The translations under genes were made by a program, and so were the position numbers. Of a stretch of 35,950 bases of DNA, positions 7,253 to 14,222 are shown one piece after another; within the stretch, counting starts at the first letter, position 1, and each line of letters begins with the position of its first letter. Location: the IMG/VR virus record IMGVR_UViG_3300044726_000028, positions 1 through 35,950 of that record. One strand, given 5' to 3'. The notes below the pieces were generated by a model that ran no database searches, had not been told where the DNA came from, and worked only from the letters and a program-made list of their open reading frames with translations. The DNA comes from a virus.

Positions 7253-7609
7253 ATGGAACACAGCATCAGCAACAACTGGGTGACCATCGATAGCAGCGAC
7301 ATCATGGCTCGTCTGATGTACCTGACCTGCATACGTGACAGGCTCTTGGATGATGACCTCGCTGACTTCGAGGATAGCGATGATGGCATGGAGCTGGCAG
7401 CACTGATCAAGGTAGCGATGGAGGGCATTAAGTGCGCTGACTGGAACACCAGCACGGTACTGATCAACGAGGAATACTTCACCGAGTATCTCTATGACCT
7501 GACTGATGGCATGACTGGCTTTGGCGATCAGGACTCACGGGTAGAGGACGAGCGTGACAACTACACGGCACTGGACTTCGCTGGGACTACTTATTTCGTT
7601 CACAAATAG
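7253..7609 (+). CDS. Paralogue family protein C (ends FAGTTYFVHK)
   Basis: 118 residues, acidic. Segment DIMARLMYLTCIRDRLLDDDLADF and the C-terminus LDFAGTTYFVHK align by eye with the two minus-strand genes at 4222 and 4584 (DRLMYL..., FDGxxYLVR). AAGGAG lies 7 bases before the ATG. Function unknown. Confidence 0.65.
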   Translation: MEHSISNNWVTIDSSDIMARLMYLTCIRDRLLDDDLADFEDSDDGMELAALIKVAMEGIKCADWNTSTVLINEEYFTEYLYDLTDGMTGFGDQDSRVEDERDNYTALDFAGTTYFVHK

Positions 7610-7618
7610 GAGACTGAG

Positions 7619-7813
7619 ATGAAACAACGGCACTCTAGGATACTGCACTGGGACGACGAGAGAAGCATCGGGAACTCGCTGATCGTTACGCTGGCAGGTG
7701 GCTGGAAGTTCTCTGCCGATCCACTGAGCAATGAGCATGTACGTGGGTTCGATACCGTCAAGGAAGCAATGGCAGAAGTACGATCAGCCATACCTTGCGA
7801 TTGTTGCAAATAA
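7619..7813 (+). CDS. Hypothetical protein (64 aa)
   Basis: Pattern W-D-D-E-R-x-I-G-N-S-L-I-V-T-L, H-V-x-G-F-D-T, ending CDCC. Small proteins with DDER...GN near the front and a Cys cluster at the end recur in phages, uncharacterised. TAGGAG lies just upstream. Last gene before the promoter at 7828. Confidence 0.6.
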   Translation: MKQRHSRILHWDDERSIGNSLIVTLAGGWKFSADPLSNEHVRGFDTVKEAMAEVRSAIPCDCCK

Positions 7814-7827
7814 TACTTACATTATGC

Positions 7828-7855
7828 TTGCATTATATTCTGATATGCGTATAAT
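7828..7855 (+). promoter_or_regulatory. Rightward promoter with operator, for DUF932 gene
   Basis: TTGCAT, 16 bases, TATAAT. Operator at 7836-7853 (TATTCT, GATATG, CGTATA). The leader contains CCTGTAG and TTCACTTAAC before TAGGAG. Confidence 0.75.
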
Positions 7856-7905
7856 GCATTCCTGTAGCACTGACTGATTCACTTAACTTACTTAGGAGCC
7901 TTACC

Positions 7906-8703
7906 ATGAGAACAGCAACTGTACTGAGCAACCAAGACCTGATCCGCATCGCACCATCTGTCTTCGCTGAACACGCACATGAGAGCATGTCCGAGAAGTA
8001 CGCCTACATCCCAACCATGTCTCTCGTACAGGGACTGCGTGAGGAAGGCTTCCTGCCAGTTCGTGTCGATCAGGCTGGCTCCCGTAAGAAGGATCACGCT
8101 GGCTTCGGCAAGCACATGCTCCGGTTCCGCCGTGAGGATCAGCTCGATGCCAAGGAAGCACGTGAGGTCGTACTGATCAACTCGCACGATGGCAGCTCTG
8201 GCTTCCAGCTCATGGCAGGTGTGTACCGTCTGGTCTGCTCCAATGGCTTGATCGCCTACCAGCAGGATTGCCACATCAAGCTGCGTCACACTGGTAATGC
8301 CAAGGCCGAGGTGATCGAGGGTGCGTACAAGATCATCAATGGCTTCGACGCTGTTACCAAGTCCATTGAGACCATGAAGGCCATCACGCTCTCGGACACG
8401 CAGAAGCTGGCATTCGGGAAGGCAGCACTGGCCCTGAAGTACGACGATCCTGACAACTGCGGGTTTTCCCCGGCTCAGATCATCCGTCCTCGCAGGTTCG
8501 CTGATGAGAGGTCTGATCTCTGGACAGTGTTCAACGCAGTGCAGGAGAACGTGATCAAGGGCGGTCAGTCTGGCATCAAGACTAATGAGCTCGGTCGTCG
8601 TGTCAGAACTTCATCCCGGAAGATCAACGGCATCGACCAGTCCACTGCGCTTAATCGTGGCCTCTGGGTACTCGCTGAGGAGATGGGCAAACTGGTAGCG
8701 TAA
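7906..8703 (+). CDS. DUF932 family protein
   Basis: 265 residues, full length for DUF932, a family widespread in phages and plasmids with no settled function. Recognisable features are AYIPTMSLVQGLREEGF near the front, the central SNGL segment (VYRLVCSNGL) and the C-terminal NRGLWVLAEEMGK. It has its own strong promoter and ribosome site (TAGGAGCC), implying high early expression. DUF932 genes are often among the most abundant early phage products, so a role in host takeover or DNA protection is plausible but inferred. Confidence 0.85.
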   Translation: MRTATVLSNQDLIRIAPSVFAEHAHESMSEKYAYIPTMSLVQGLREEGFLPVRVDQAGSRKKDHAGFGKHMLRFRREDQLDAKEAREVVLINSHDGSSGFQLMAGVYRLVCSNGLIAYQQDCHIKLRHTGNAKAEVIEGAYKIINGFDAVTKSIETMKAITLSDTQKLAFGKAALALKYDDPDNCGFSPAQIIRPRRFADERSDLWTVFNAVQENVIKGGQSGIKTNELGRRVRTSSRKINGIDQSTALNRGLWVLAEEMGKLVA

Positions 8704-8710
8704 TCAATCA

Positions 8711-8730
8711 GGGGCTGCTTCCGTGGCCCC
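8711..8730 (+). repeat. Intercistronic hairpin GGGGC/GCCCC
   Basis: A 5-bp G/C stem with a 10-base loop ending in GTG, immediately upstream of the AGGAG of the next gene. Same family as the hairpins at 7218 and 8926; no T tract. Confidence 0.5.
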
Positions 8731-8745
8731 ATCTAGGAGATTCAC

Positions 8746-8919
8746 ATGGACTCAGTAGCACAAGACGCAATAGCCAAGATATTTGAGGATGTGTTCGCTA
8801 TCGTGAAGAAACAGCAGTCAGACATCGAGCAACTCAAGGAGCTGGCTGCTATTCATACCGATACCATCAGCAAGATGAGCATAGTCATCAAGCATCTCTC
8901 GGAGAATAGAGCAGGTTAA
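8746..8919 (+). CDS. Small coiled-coil protein (57 aa)
   Basis: MDSVAQDAIAKIFEDVF... followed by heptad-like KKQQSDIEQLKELAAIH; an amphipathic helical protein. TAGGAGATTCAC precedes the ATG. Flanked by GGGGC-type hairpins on both sides. No family recognised. Confidence 0.6.
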   Translation: MDSVAQDAIAKIFEDVFAIVKKQQSDIEQLKELAAIHTDTISKMSIVIKHLSENRAG

Positions 8920-8925
8920 TCACAC

Positions 8926-8946
8926 GGGCCACTGACTGGGTGGCCC
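8926..8946 (+). repeat. Intercistronic hairpin GGGCCAC/GTGGCCC
   Basis: Perfect 7-bp stem with a 7-base loop between two small genes, followed by CTTCAC and then the AGGAG of the next gene. Could be a weak terminator or RNase target. Confidence 0.55.
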
Positions 8947-8971
8947 TTCACTCACGGTATAGGAGCCGACA

Positions 8972-9082
8972 ATGACTGACGAACAACTGAGACTGCTGCT
9001 GGACACGAAGGATTACCCGGTAGATCGTACCCTGCTGGCTGAAGTGAATGCTATGGAGGAGGAGGAAGATGCTGAAGCCTGA
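8972..9082 (+). CDS. Small acidic protein (36 aa)
   Basis: MTDEQLRLLLDTKDYPVDRTLL then an acidic tail (EEEED). AGGAGCC lies 6 bases upstream and the next gene's ribosome site lies in its 3' end. Short and unrecognised; supported by ribosome site and spacing. Confidence 0.5.
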   Translation: MTDEQLRLLLDTKDYPVDRTLLAEVNAMEEEEDAEA

Positions 9083-9314
9083 ATTCAAGAAGGTATTGAA
9101 TCTCGTGATGGATAGCCCTCATAGCATTCTGGTGCTGGGAATACTGGCTGATATCGATGATGAGACTCGTGACATCATCAAGCGAATGGTAAGGTTAAGA
9201 TACCTTGATGAGCACTGGCTACATACCCATGATGGACTGACTGCCTATGTATGCCTCTCTTGGTATGGGTTCATGGCATATCAAGATGAAAAAAGGGACG
9301 AGTCCCTATTCTGA
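9069..9314 (+). CDS. Hypothetical, possibly winged-helix protein (81 aa)
   Basis: Start at 9069 after GGAGGAGGAGG, inside the end of the previous gene. The order helix, DIDDETRDIIKRMVRLRYLDEHW, then LTAYVCLSWYGF is reminiscent of a winged-helix fold, without a firm match. Its last codons (KRDESLF) are encoded by a copy of the AGGGACGAGTCCCT hairpin, so the stop lies just past the hairpin. Confidence 0.55.
   Translation: MLKPEFKKVLNLVMDSPHSILVLGILADIDDETRDIIKRMVRLRYLDEHWLHTHDGLTAYVCLSWYGFMAYQDEKRDESLF
9294..9307 (-). terminator. AGGGACGAGTCCCT hairpin with T tract on minus strand
   Basis: Four-base loop and 5-bp stem; leftward it ends in TCCCTTTTTT, a compact intrinsic terminator. It backs up the larger terminator at 9321 for transcripts from the small terminase gene. 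On the plus strand it is the 3' end of a coding region. Confidence 0.6.
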
Positions 9315-9320
9315 CTGACC

Positions 9321-9360
9321 AAAAAAGGGGCCACTATCTATTGGGGAGATCGGTGGCCCT
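9321..9360 (-). terminator. GGGCCAC/GTGGCCC terminator for the small terminase gene
   Basis: A 7-bp stem with an 18-base loop followed by TTTTTT on the minus strand. It lies between convergent genes, 37 bases beyond the small terminase stop. Confidence 0.7.
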
Positions 9361-9397
9361 AAAGTCGACTGCTAGAGTTCACGTACCCACTATACCA

Positions 9398-10033
9398 CTA
9401 CTCCTGCTTCTTGCGCGTAACCTTCTTGACCTTGGTGATCTTCTCTACCCGCTTGCTCATCTCGAGGTTGCTCACAATCTCCATCATCCTGTTGTAGTCA
9501 CTGCGCGATCCACCATCCTTGGACTTGACCTCCTTCTCGTGAGGCTTCCTGTCGCCGTAGTCCTTGGGCAGATACTTGGATGCCAGCCACTTATGGGCCT
9601 CCATCCTGATCTTCTGCCATGAGATGTAGGCTGCATCGAAGCTGAAGTTGCCTTGGTTATCTATGATCACATTGGGAACCTCTCGGGCTATGTCCAGTAT
9701 CTGTGCTGCCAGATGGTGTGCTCCATTAGCTCTGGCCTCACGCACCCTCTTCCCGAAGTCAGGATAGTCCCGCATCCACTTGTAGATCAGGCTGGCTGAT
9801 GGCATGTTGGGTTCCTCCTCCATCATGGGTAGCGTCTGTCCCTGCTCGAGCCTGTTGAGTATCTCGATCTCGATCTCGGGAGTGAACGCGAACTTCCTAT
9901 TGTCCTTGCGCCTACACTTGTCCCTGATCTCCATCTGCTTACGTGCATACTCTTCCTTGAACTCTTGGTTCCTCGCATGCCATGAGACCAGATCGTCCTC
10001 GGTAACCTCTCTCTTGTTGCTCTCTTTACGCAT
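9398..10033 (-). CDS. terS: Terminase small subunit
   Basis: 211 residues. An N-terminal basic region precedes an HTH-like segment (FTPEIEIEILNRLEQGQTLPMM... SASLIYKWMRDYPDFGKRVREAR, ~49-100), then a helical oligomerisation region and the typical end RMEAHKWLASKYLPKDYGDR (~143-162). These features match phage small terminase subunits of the Sf6 type, which bind the packaging site and load DNA on the large subunit. It is alone on the minus strand, 21.6 kb from the large subunit, instead of adjacent to it. The ribosome site is weak (AAGGGAAAG). Confidence 0.8.
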   Translation of the reverse strand: MRKESNKREVTEDDLVSWHARNQEFKEEYARKQMEIRDKCRRKDNRKFAFTPEIEIEILNRLEQGQTLPMMEEEPNMPSASLIYKWMRDYPDFGKRVREARANGAHHLAAQILDIAREVPNVIIDNQGNFSFDAAYISWQKIRMEAHKWLASKYLPKDYGDRKPHEKEVKSKDGGSRSDYNRMMEIVSNLEMSKRVEKITKVKKVTRKKQE

Positions 10034-10048
10034 ATCTTAACTTTCCCT

Positions 10049-10089
10049 TTGCATTGTCTGAATGTCTGTGATATTCTGATACCCGAACA
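10049..10089. promoter_or_regulatory. Divergent control region with degenerate operator
   Basis: The operator copy at 10072-10089 (TATTCT, GATACC, CGAACA) lies between the small terminase gene and the rightward operon. TTGCAT with 17 bases to TATTCT is the best rightward promoter; it is weaker than the others. Downstream lies TTCACTTAAAC, the shared leader motif. Confidence 0.5.
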
Positions 10090-10126
10090 CTACAGTTCAC
10101 TTAAACGAATCTTATAGGAGAATCAC

Positions 10127-10339
10127 ATGACTGAGTTATTCGCTGTAATTGGTACGATCTTCGTGGTATCCCTGCTTGCTACACTGTGGATGTACGAGCG
10201 TAAGTCCGTGTCCCTGATGAAGCATGAGACCTCAGCTAACAAGTGGTTAGTATGGCACATCAAGCATCCAGTCCCAGTCAGGAACGTCGACATGGCTATT
10301 CGCACAATGGAAATGTACTACAACAAGCGAAGGATGTAG
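10127..10339 (+). CDS. Small membrane protein (70 aa)
   Basis: An N-terminal hydrophobic helix (LFAVIGTIFVVSLLATLWMY) is followed by a basic cytoplasmic tail, so the bulk of the protein should be inside. TATAGGAG lies 8 bases upstream. First gene of the operon 10127-13680. No family recognised. Confidence 0.65.
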   Translation: MTELFAVIGTIFVVSLLATLWMYERKSVSLMKHETSANKWLVWHIKHPVPVRNVDMAIRTMEMYYNKRRM

Positions 10340-10379
10340 AGCTGTTGTATCTTCCGAGCTTTGACTCTGGGAGGTGCAG

Positions 10380-10961
10380 ATGGGTAAGAACCTTGTCAGG
10401 AAGTTCAAGGTGCTGGAGATGGGCCGGGACAATCAGCACAAGGAAGTTCAGGCCAAGTACGTCAAGAACAAGGGTGAGACTAAGCCCAAGGTGGTCGGCC
10501 CGAAGTACGAGCTGACTGAGTGGTTCAAGTGGCACGATGGCATCAAGGTCTATCGGATACGAGCGTTACGGGACTTCGATGAGGTCAAGGTCGGCTACCT
10601 CGGCGGCTATGTCCAGAGCGAGGACAATCTTAGCCATGATGGTGACTGCTGGGTATCCCAGTACGCCATCATCAGGGACAAGGCTCTGGTCTGTGAGAAT
10701 GCATGGGCATTGGATCGCTCGGTAATGCGGGACGAGGCCAGAATGTGCGGTAGTGCATGCATATTCGACAACGTGACCTTGCGGGGCAGGTGTCTGATCA
10801 AGGGCTCTGTGCAGCTATACAAGCAGGTGGTGGTAGGAGGTAGGGTGCAGCTATGGGGGAATCTTCACTTCGATGATAACCGTACATTGTCTGCCTATTT
10901 GAAGACTGAATATGAGAAAAGGAAGCAGAGAAATGAACCTGAACAAGCAACAGAAGGCTGA
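10380..10961 (+). CDS. Left-handed beta-helix (hexapeptide-like) phage protein
   Basis: 193 residues from the ATG at 10380, with GGGAGG just upstream. The central part has IKVYRIRALRDFDEVKVGYLGGYVQSEDNLSHDGDCWV then repeats of about 18 residues with A-x-V/V-x-G steps, the pattern of a parallel beta-helix related to hexapeptide-repeat proteins. Proteins with this RIRALRDF...G-GYV-S-NLS start are common in phages; no activity is established. Its 3' end overlaps the next gene. Confidence 0.7.
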   Translation: MGKNLVRKFKVLEMGRDNQHKEVQAKYVKNKGETKPKVVGPKYELTEWFKWHDGIKVYRIRALRDFDEVKVGYLGGYVQSEDNLSHDGDCWVSQYAIIRDKALVCENAWALDRSVMRDEARMCGSACIFDNVTLRGRCLIKGSVQLYKQVVVGGRVQLWGNLHFDDNRTLSAYLKTEYEKRKQRNEPEQATEG

Positions 10962-11328
10962 GATAGCGCAACTACTGGAAAGCATCCTCGAGAGGGTGAA
11001 GGATGGCCTCAGTGCGGAGAACAAGGAGGAGCTGTGGCGCACCAAGGCCAAGCTCAGGCAGGTGCAGGGCATCAAGTTCGAGTGTCTACAGGACGATGGC
11101 ACGTGGACTAAGGGCCACTTCTCGTTCGATGGGCCAGAGGAGCGGTACAGGGAAGCCACTACACCCGTGAAGTACTTCGCTGTACTCGTTCAGGATGAGG
11201 GTGGCACAACCAATGTTGCGGTGAGCAATGTGTTCGCATGTGCTGATGACTTCCTGCTCTCGATAGCCGATGAGGACGTGGCGGTGATCGGCAAGGTTCA
11301 CGAGCTGAAGGCTGACCTCAATGAGTAA
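10933..11328 (+). CDS. Hypothetical protein (131 aa)
   Basis: An N-terminal helix (KQQKAEIAQLLESILERVKDGL) is followed by a mixed domain containing DDGTWTKGHFSFDG. Start at 10933 is preferred over an upstream GTG/ATG because AGGAAGC precedes it; it sits 29 bases inside the previous gene. Ends with an ATGA overlap. Confidence 0.6.
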   Translation: MNLNKQQKAEIAQLLESILERVKDGLSAENKEELWRTKAKLRQVQGIKFECLQDDGTWTKGHFSFDGPEERYREATTPVKYFAVLVQDEGGTTNVAVSNVFACADDFLLSIADEDVAVIGKVHELKADLNE

Positions 11329-11662
11329 GCCACCCGAGAAGCTGAATGCCAAGGTACTCAGGTTCCTCGGGAGGGCTACCCGTGCAGATGGCAAGCCCGT
11401 GAAGATGCCCGACAACGATCTCAACAAGCGGAAGCTGGAAGTCCTCTGTGCAGTGGTAGGTCAGGCTATCTGTGAGGAGCATGACTCAGCCAGTGACATT
11501 ATCGCAATCGTAGTCGACATGATGCAAACCGCTAAGAAGGCTCAAGCTATCAATGTTGATGGTGATTTCATGGTGATATCTGAGGCCCTGTGGCGCAAGA
11601 CAGAGAAGGCCCTAGATCAATTCATCGCCAAGAAGCAGGGTGAGCTGGAGGCTATGGAATGA
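11321..11662 (+). CDS. Tandem paralogue 1 (EEHDS family)
   Basis: 113 residues. It aligns along most of its length with the next gene: KVLRFLGRATR / RVIRILKEVTR, CAVVGQAICEEHDSASDIIAIV / CSVVNNAVLEEHDSTRGIIKII, VDGDFMVISEALWRK / IDGEIYAVVPDKIWRF. Hence a tandem gene duplication. The invariant EEHDS may be functionally important. Function unknown. Confidence 0.7.
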   Translation: MSKPPEKLNAKVLRFLGRATRADGKPVKMPDNDLNKRKLEVLCAVVGQAICEEHDSASDIIAIVVDMMQTAKKAQAINVDGDFMVISEALWRKTEKALDQFIAKKQGELEAME

Positions 11663-11988
11663 GTAGCTCAGGGAAAGACAAGATGGAAGCCCGTGTGATC
11701 CGCATCTTGAAGGAAGTCACCAGAACTGAGGATCAGGAATTCCTAGTGCCTACCGATCCAGTACAGAAGCGAGGCTTCGATGCCATGTGTTCTGTAGTGA
11801 ATAATGCGGTACTCGAGGAACATGACTCGACCAGAGGGATTATCAAGATCATCACAGCCATGCTCGAAACTGGCAAGCCGCGCATCATCGATGGCGAGAT
11901 ATACGCTGTAGTTCCTGACAAGATATGGCGGTTCACCAATGATGCCGTCACCGAGTTCATCAAGAAGAAGATAGAGGAGCTTAGATAA
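11659..11988 (+). CDS. Tandem paralogue 2 (EEHDS family)
   Basis: 109 residues, paralogue of the preceding gene, coupled to it by an ATGA overlap. It retains the EEHDS motif and the DG-x-x-x-V-x-x-x-[IL]-W-R segment. The sequences have diverged well below half identity by eye, so the duplication is old. Confidence 0.7.
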   Translation: MSSSGKDKMEARVIRILKEVTRTEDQEFLVPTDPVQKRGFDAMCSVVNNAVLEEHDSTRGIIKIITAMLETGKPRIIDGEIYAVVPDKIWRFTNDAVTEFIKKKIEELR

Positions 11989-12308
11989 TGAGCGCAAGGG
12001 AGCTGCTGCTGCACAAGACGATCAGGCTGATACTGATTGCCGAGGGGAAGGCTATCAATGAGGGCGATATCGAGTTCGTCGCTGCCATGACTGACGCTGA
12101 GGGCCAGATGGAGAAGAGCATCAAGCTGGTCGATCTGGCAGTGAAGGATGAGAGGGAGGAACTGCTCCGAATGTTCAAGTTCGTGAGGGACAAGGAGCTG
12201 AGCACTGGTACTCCGGAGTACAACAATGGACGCTCGGCTGGGGCTGCAATCTGCTGCTCACTGCTCGAGCTCAGGATGAAAATGGAAGAGGATGGACTGA
12301 CACTATGA
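11988..12308 (+). CDS. Hypothetical helical protein (106 aa)
   Basis: Almost entirely helical, rich in Glu/Lys/Leu, with two cysteines near the end. Starts at a TAATG junction and overlaps the next gene by ATGA. No motif recognised. Confidence 0.6.
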   Translation: MSARELLLHKTIRLILIAEGKAINEGDIEFVAAMTDAEGQMEKSIKLVDLAVKDEREELLRMFKFVRDKELSTGTPEYNNGRSAGAAICCSLLELRMKMEEDGLTL

Positions 12309-12715
12309 GAACAGATGCAGAAATATTGAATCGTGCAGCAGCAATCAAGGATCGTGACTGGATGGGGACTGAGATGGGTGATCTGATTATCAGGTTGCCA
12401 TTCAATCTGGCTAAACCATACTTGAATGAGACCGCCAAAGAGGAAGAGTGGACGGTTTGGCCTCGGGATCGTGAATCCATGCTGAAGGAGATGCTGGAGT
12501 ACATGCCATTCGCTTGGGAGAAAGCCAACAACGGACGTGGCCTCAGTGCAGGTCGGAGCATGTCCCACTACGCTGCATGGGTGTGGCTGGCAGGGGATGA
12601 CCTCGGAAACTTCCATGACTACGAGTACTACGGCAAGGACAATCTGGTCATGATCTGCGACCACTACGGCTGGGATCACAAGCAATGGGACGATGGGGAA
12701 AGGAGTAACGGGTGA
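12305..12715 (+). CDS. Conserved phage protein of unknown function (136 aa)
   Basis: Has the arrangement DWMGTEMGDLIIRLPF, MSHYAAWVWLAG, then DYEYYGKDNLVMICDHYGWD. I recognise the YGKDxLVxICxHYGWD ending as common among uncharacterised phage proteins. ATGA overlap upstream; AGGAG in its 3' end serves the next gene. Confidence 0.65.
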   Translation: MRTDAEILNRAAAIKDRDWMGTEMGDLIIRLPFNLAKPYLNETAKEEEWTVWPRDRESMLKEMLEYMPFAWEKANNGRGLSAGRSMSHYAAWVWLAGDDLGNFHDYEYYGKDNLVMICDHYGWDHKQWDDGERSNG

Positions 12716-13038
12716 TGATGACTGCTGAGGAGATATGGGACAAGGCCGGGGAGATGGCTGCTGCTAAGGACAAGGAGATAGTTGATGCAGCAGTCAAGGC
12801 TGGATTCACAGATGGGATTGCCCTCTGGAATAGCGTAGAGAAGCTCAGGAAGTTCCTCGATATCATGGGACTCAAGGATGGTATCAAGACCGAGAGGCAC
12901 TACATGGCACAGGTCAAGGATTCAGGAGGCTCTATTGTTACTTGGTCTGCGTCTAGTAGAGAACAGATCATAGAATCTGCACAAGAATATGATTACACAA
13001 TCATCGGTGAGATCGAAGAAAGGGATGTACCGCTATGA
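12715..13038 (+). CDS. Hypothetical protein (107 aa)
   Basis: An Ala/Lys-rich helical N-terminus precedes a C-terminal part YMAQVKDSGGSIVTWSASSREQI...YDYTIIGEIEE. The YTII-acidic ending resembles the minus-strand gene at 14984 (GYTIISDVVEVE), suggesting a shared small domain. Start at 12715 after AGGAG, overlapping the stop by one base. Confidence 0.6.
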   Translation: MMTAEEIWDKAGEMAAAKDKEIVDAAVKAGFTDGIALWNSVEKLRKFLDIMGLKDGIKTERHYMAQVKDSGGSIVTWSASSREQIIESAQEYDYTIIGEIEERDVPL

Positions 13039-13325
13039 AGATATTCAAGTACAACCTGAACTTCTTGGCTGATAGCATCGTAAGGTTGCCCACTAATTTC
13101 ACTGTCCTGTCCATACAGTCTCAGGGTACGGATGTGTCTATGTGGGTGACCTGTGATCCTGACAGTGAGATGCATGACAGGAAGTTCTTCGGGCTGGCTA
13201 CAGGTGATGATCTACCGGAGGGGATCACGTGGAATGAGTACCTCGGTACTGTGGTGCTATATGGTGGCAAGTTCGTCTGCCATTACTTTGATGGTGGGCC
13301 AATAACTAATGGGGATGAACAATGA
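13035..13325 (+). CDS. DUF7352-like phage protein
   Basis: 96 residues: MKIFKYNLNF, IVRLPTNFTVLSIQSQG, VSMWVTCDPDSEMHDRKFFGLATGDDLPE, YLGTVVLYGGKFVCHYF. The order LP...L-x-V/I-Q, W-x-x-x-D, F-x-x-x-x-T-G, YLGTV, HxF matches the DUF7352 pattern of small beta-sheet phage proteins. Function unknown. ATGA junctions both sides. Confidence 0.65.
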   Translation: MKIFKYNLNFLADSIVRLPTNFTVLSIQSQGTDVSMWVTCDPDSEMHDRKFFGLATGDDLPEGITWNEYLGTVVLYGGKFVCHYFDGGPITNGDEQ

Positions 13326-13528
13326 GCGAGAAACTGGTGAAGGATAACTTCAGTGCAAAGATCACGATATCGATGGACAACAACGGCAATACCGGGGTGC
13401 AGTTCGAGACGGCGGGTGATACATTCCAGCCTATCACTATGCTGGGTGCTATCGAGCATGCCAAGGTGCTGTTCATCCAGCAGTACGTCAAGTCCGTGCA
13501 GCAACCAATACCTAACAACCTGAATTGA
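13322..13528 (+). CDS. Hypothetical protein (68 aa)
   Basis: A beta-rich N-terminal half (AKITISMDNNGNTGVQFETAG) and a C-terminal helix (AIEHAKVLFIQQYVKSV). Coupled to the previous gene by ATGA, with GGGGATG as ribosome site. Unknown. Confidence 0.55.
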   Translation: MSEKLVKDNFSAKITISMDNNGNTGVQFETAGDTFQPITMLGAIEHAKVLFIQQYVKSVQQPIPNNLN

Positions 13529-13542
13529 ATCCATCAACCATC

Positions 13543-13680
13543 ATGGCCTTCCTGAACCTGCATGCCATCACAATCGTGCAGGTCATCTTCGCGCTGATCA
13601 TATGCTACTTCTTCTGGGCAGCATTCAGTGGGGACGATGATGATGAGAAGGGCGGCGGAAGTGGCTCAGGATCGCTCTAG
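13543..13680 (+). CDS. Small membrane protein with acidic/Gly tail (45 aa)
   Basis: One hydrophobic helix (ITIVQVIFALIICYFFWAAF) precedes DDDDEKGGGSGSGS. The ATG has a poor ribosome site; a TTG at 13525 that overlaps the previous stop (TTGA) is an alternative start adding six residues. Last gene of the operon. Confidence 0.5.
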   Translation: MAFLNLHAITIVQVIFALIICYFFWAAFSGDDDDEKGGGSGSGSL

Positions 13681-13725
13681 GATCGTCGATCAGGTATTTC
13701 GGTAGGTTGCCATAGCTTGGACAGC

Positions 13726-13749
13726 AAAAAGGCCGTCAATCGACAGCCT
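13726..13749 (-). terminator. Intrinsic terminator for 13773-14033
   Basis: On the minus strand GGCTGTC pairs with GACGGCC (one G-T) around GATT, followed by TTTTT. It is 24 bases past the gene stop and also lies after the rightward operon. Confidence 0.75.
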
Positions 13750-13772
13750 CAGTGCTTCTACTACAAGGGTAC

Positions 13773-14033
13773 TTATACTGGGGTGACTACAGGTGGTGCA
13801 TCCCCACAAGCCTCATCCTCATCAGCTATCCTGCGTTTACGCTCGGCAACCAACAGGTCAGCCATTGCATAGATTTGTGTAGCTAATGCCTTCTGTGCAT
13901 CTCCAACTGCTGCGCCATCAGGGATACGTGGCAAGATGCCAGCAGCAATGGCTGTAGCAAAGCCATCTCTCAGCTTACGTCTTTCTTCACGAGTGGTAGT
14001 AGTAGGTGTAGGTGTAGGTGTTGGATTAGGCAT
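13773..14033 (-). CDS. Pro/Thr-repeat protein (86 aa)
   Basis: The first ~15 residues are alternating Pro and Thr (encoded by a GT/GG-rich tract at 13994-14030), then a helical domain (REERRKLRDGFATAIAAGILPRIPDG...ALATQIYAMADLLVAERKRR). AAGGAG lies 6 bases before the ATG at 14033; the frame continues 15 codons upstream but without a ribosome site. Helix-rich proteins with this ending occur in phages; function unknown. Confidence 0.65.
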   Translation of the reverse strand: MPNPTPTPTPTTTTREERRKLRDGFATAIAAGILPRIPDGAAVGDAQKALATQIYAMADLLVAERKRRIADEDEACGDAPPVVTPV

Positions 14034-14102
14034 GTTAAGTCTCCTTGGTGGAATTACTGGGAGCGACCAGTCTATCATGCCTTATCCTGTCTGTTGTGTG
14101 CG

Positions 14103-14222
14103 TTACCCAACATAAAAAAGGGACGAGTCCCTGATAGAATTCCAGCTCCAGATGGGTGGTGGTATTAGAGATGCTTCCTTGTTGATCATGCTTTCGAGAG
14201 CTGCTTGATCAGCACAACTCAT
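14103..14222 (-). CDS. Small hypothetical protein ending through the hairpin (39 aa)
   Basis: Starts with an ATGA overlap with the preceding gene and ends in IRDSSLFYVG, encoded by the AGGGACTCGTCCCT hairpin and T tract. The coupling supports translation; the composition gives no hint of function. The stop lies just beyond the terminator, so truncated transcripts would lack it. Confidence 0.4.
   Translation of the reverse strand: MSCADQAALESMINKEASLIPPPIWSWNSIRDSSLFYVG
14114..14132 (-). terminator. AGGGACTCGTCCCT terminator of the 17086-14103 operon
   Basis: Leftward, the hairpin runs into TTTTTT. It is the cleanest copy of the dispersed hairpin and sits where the second minus operon should end. 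A 70-base gap between it and 14033 holds nothing else. Confidence 0.7.

Noticed and set aside
11981-12685. 234-codon minus-strand frame
   Set aside because: Antisense to two well-supported plus genes; Ser/Leu-rich shadow composition.
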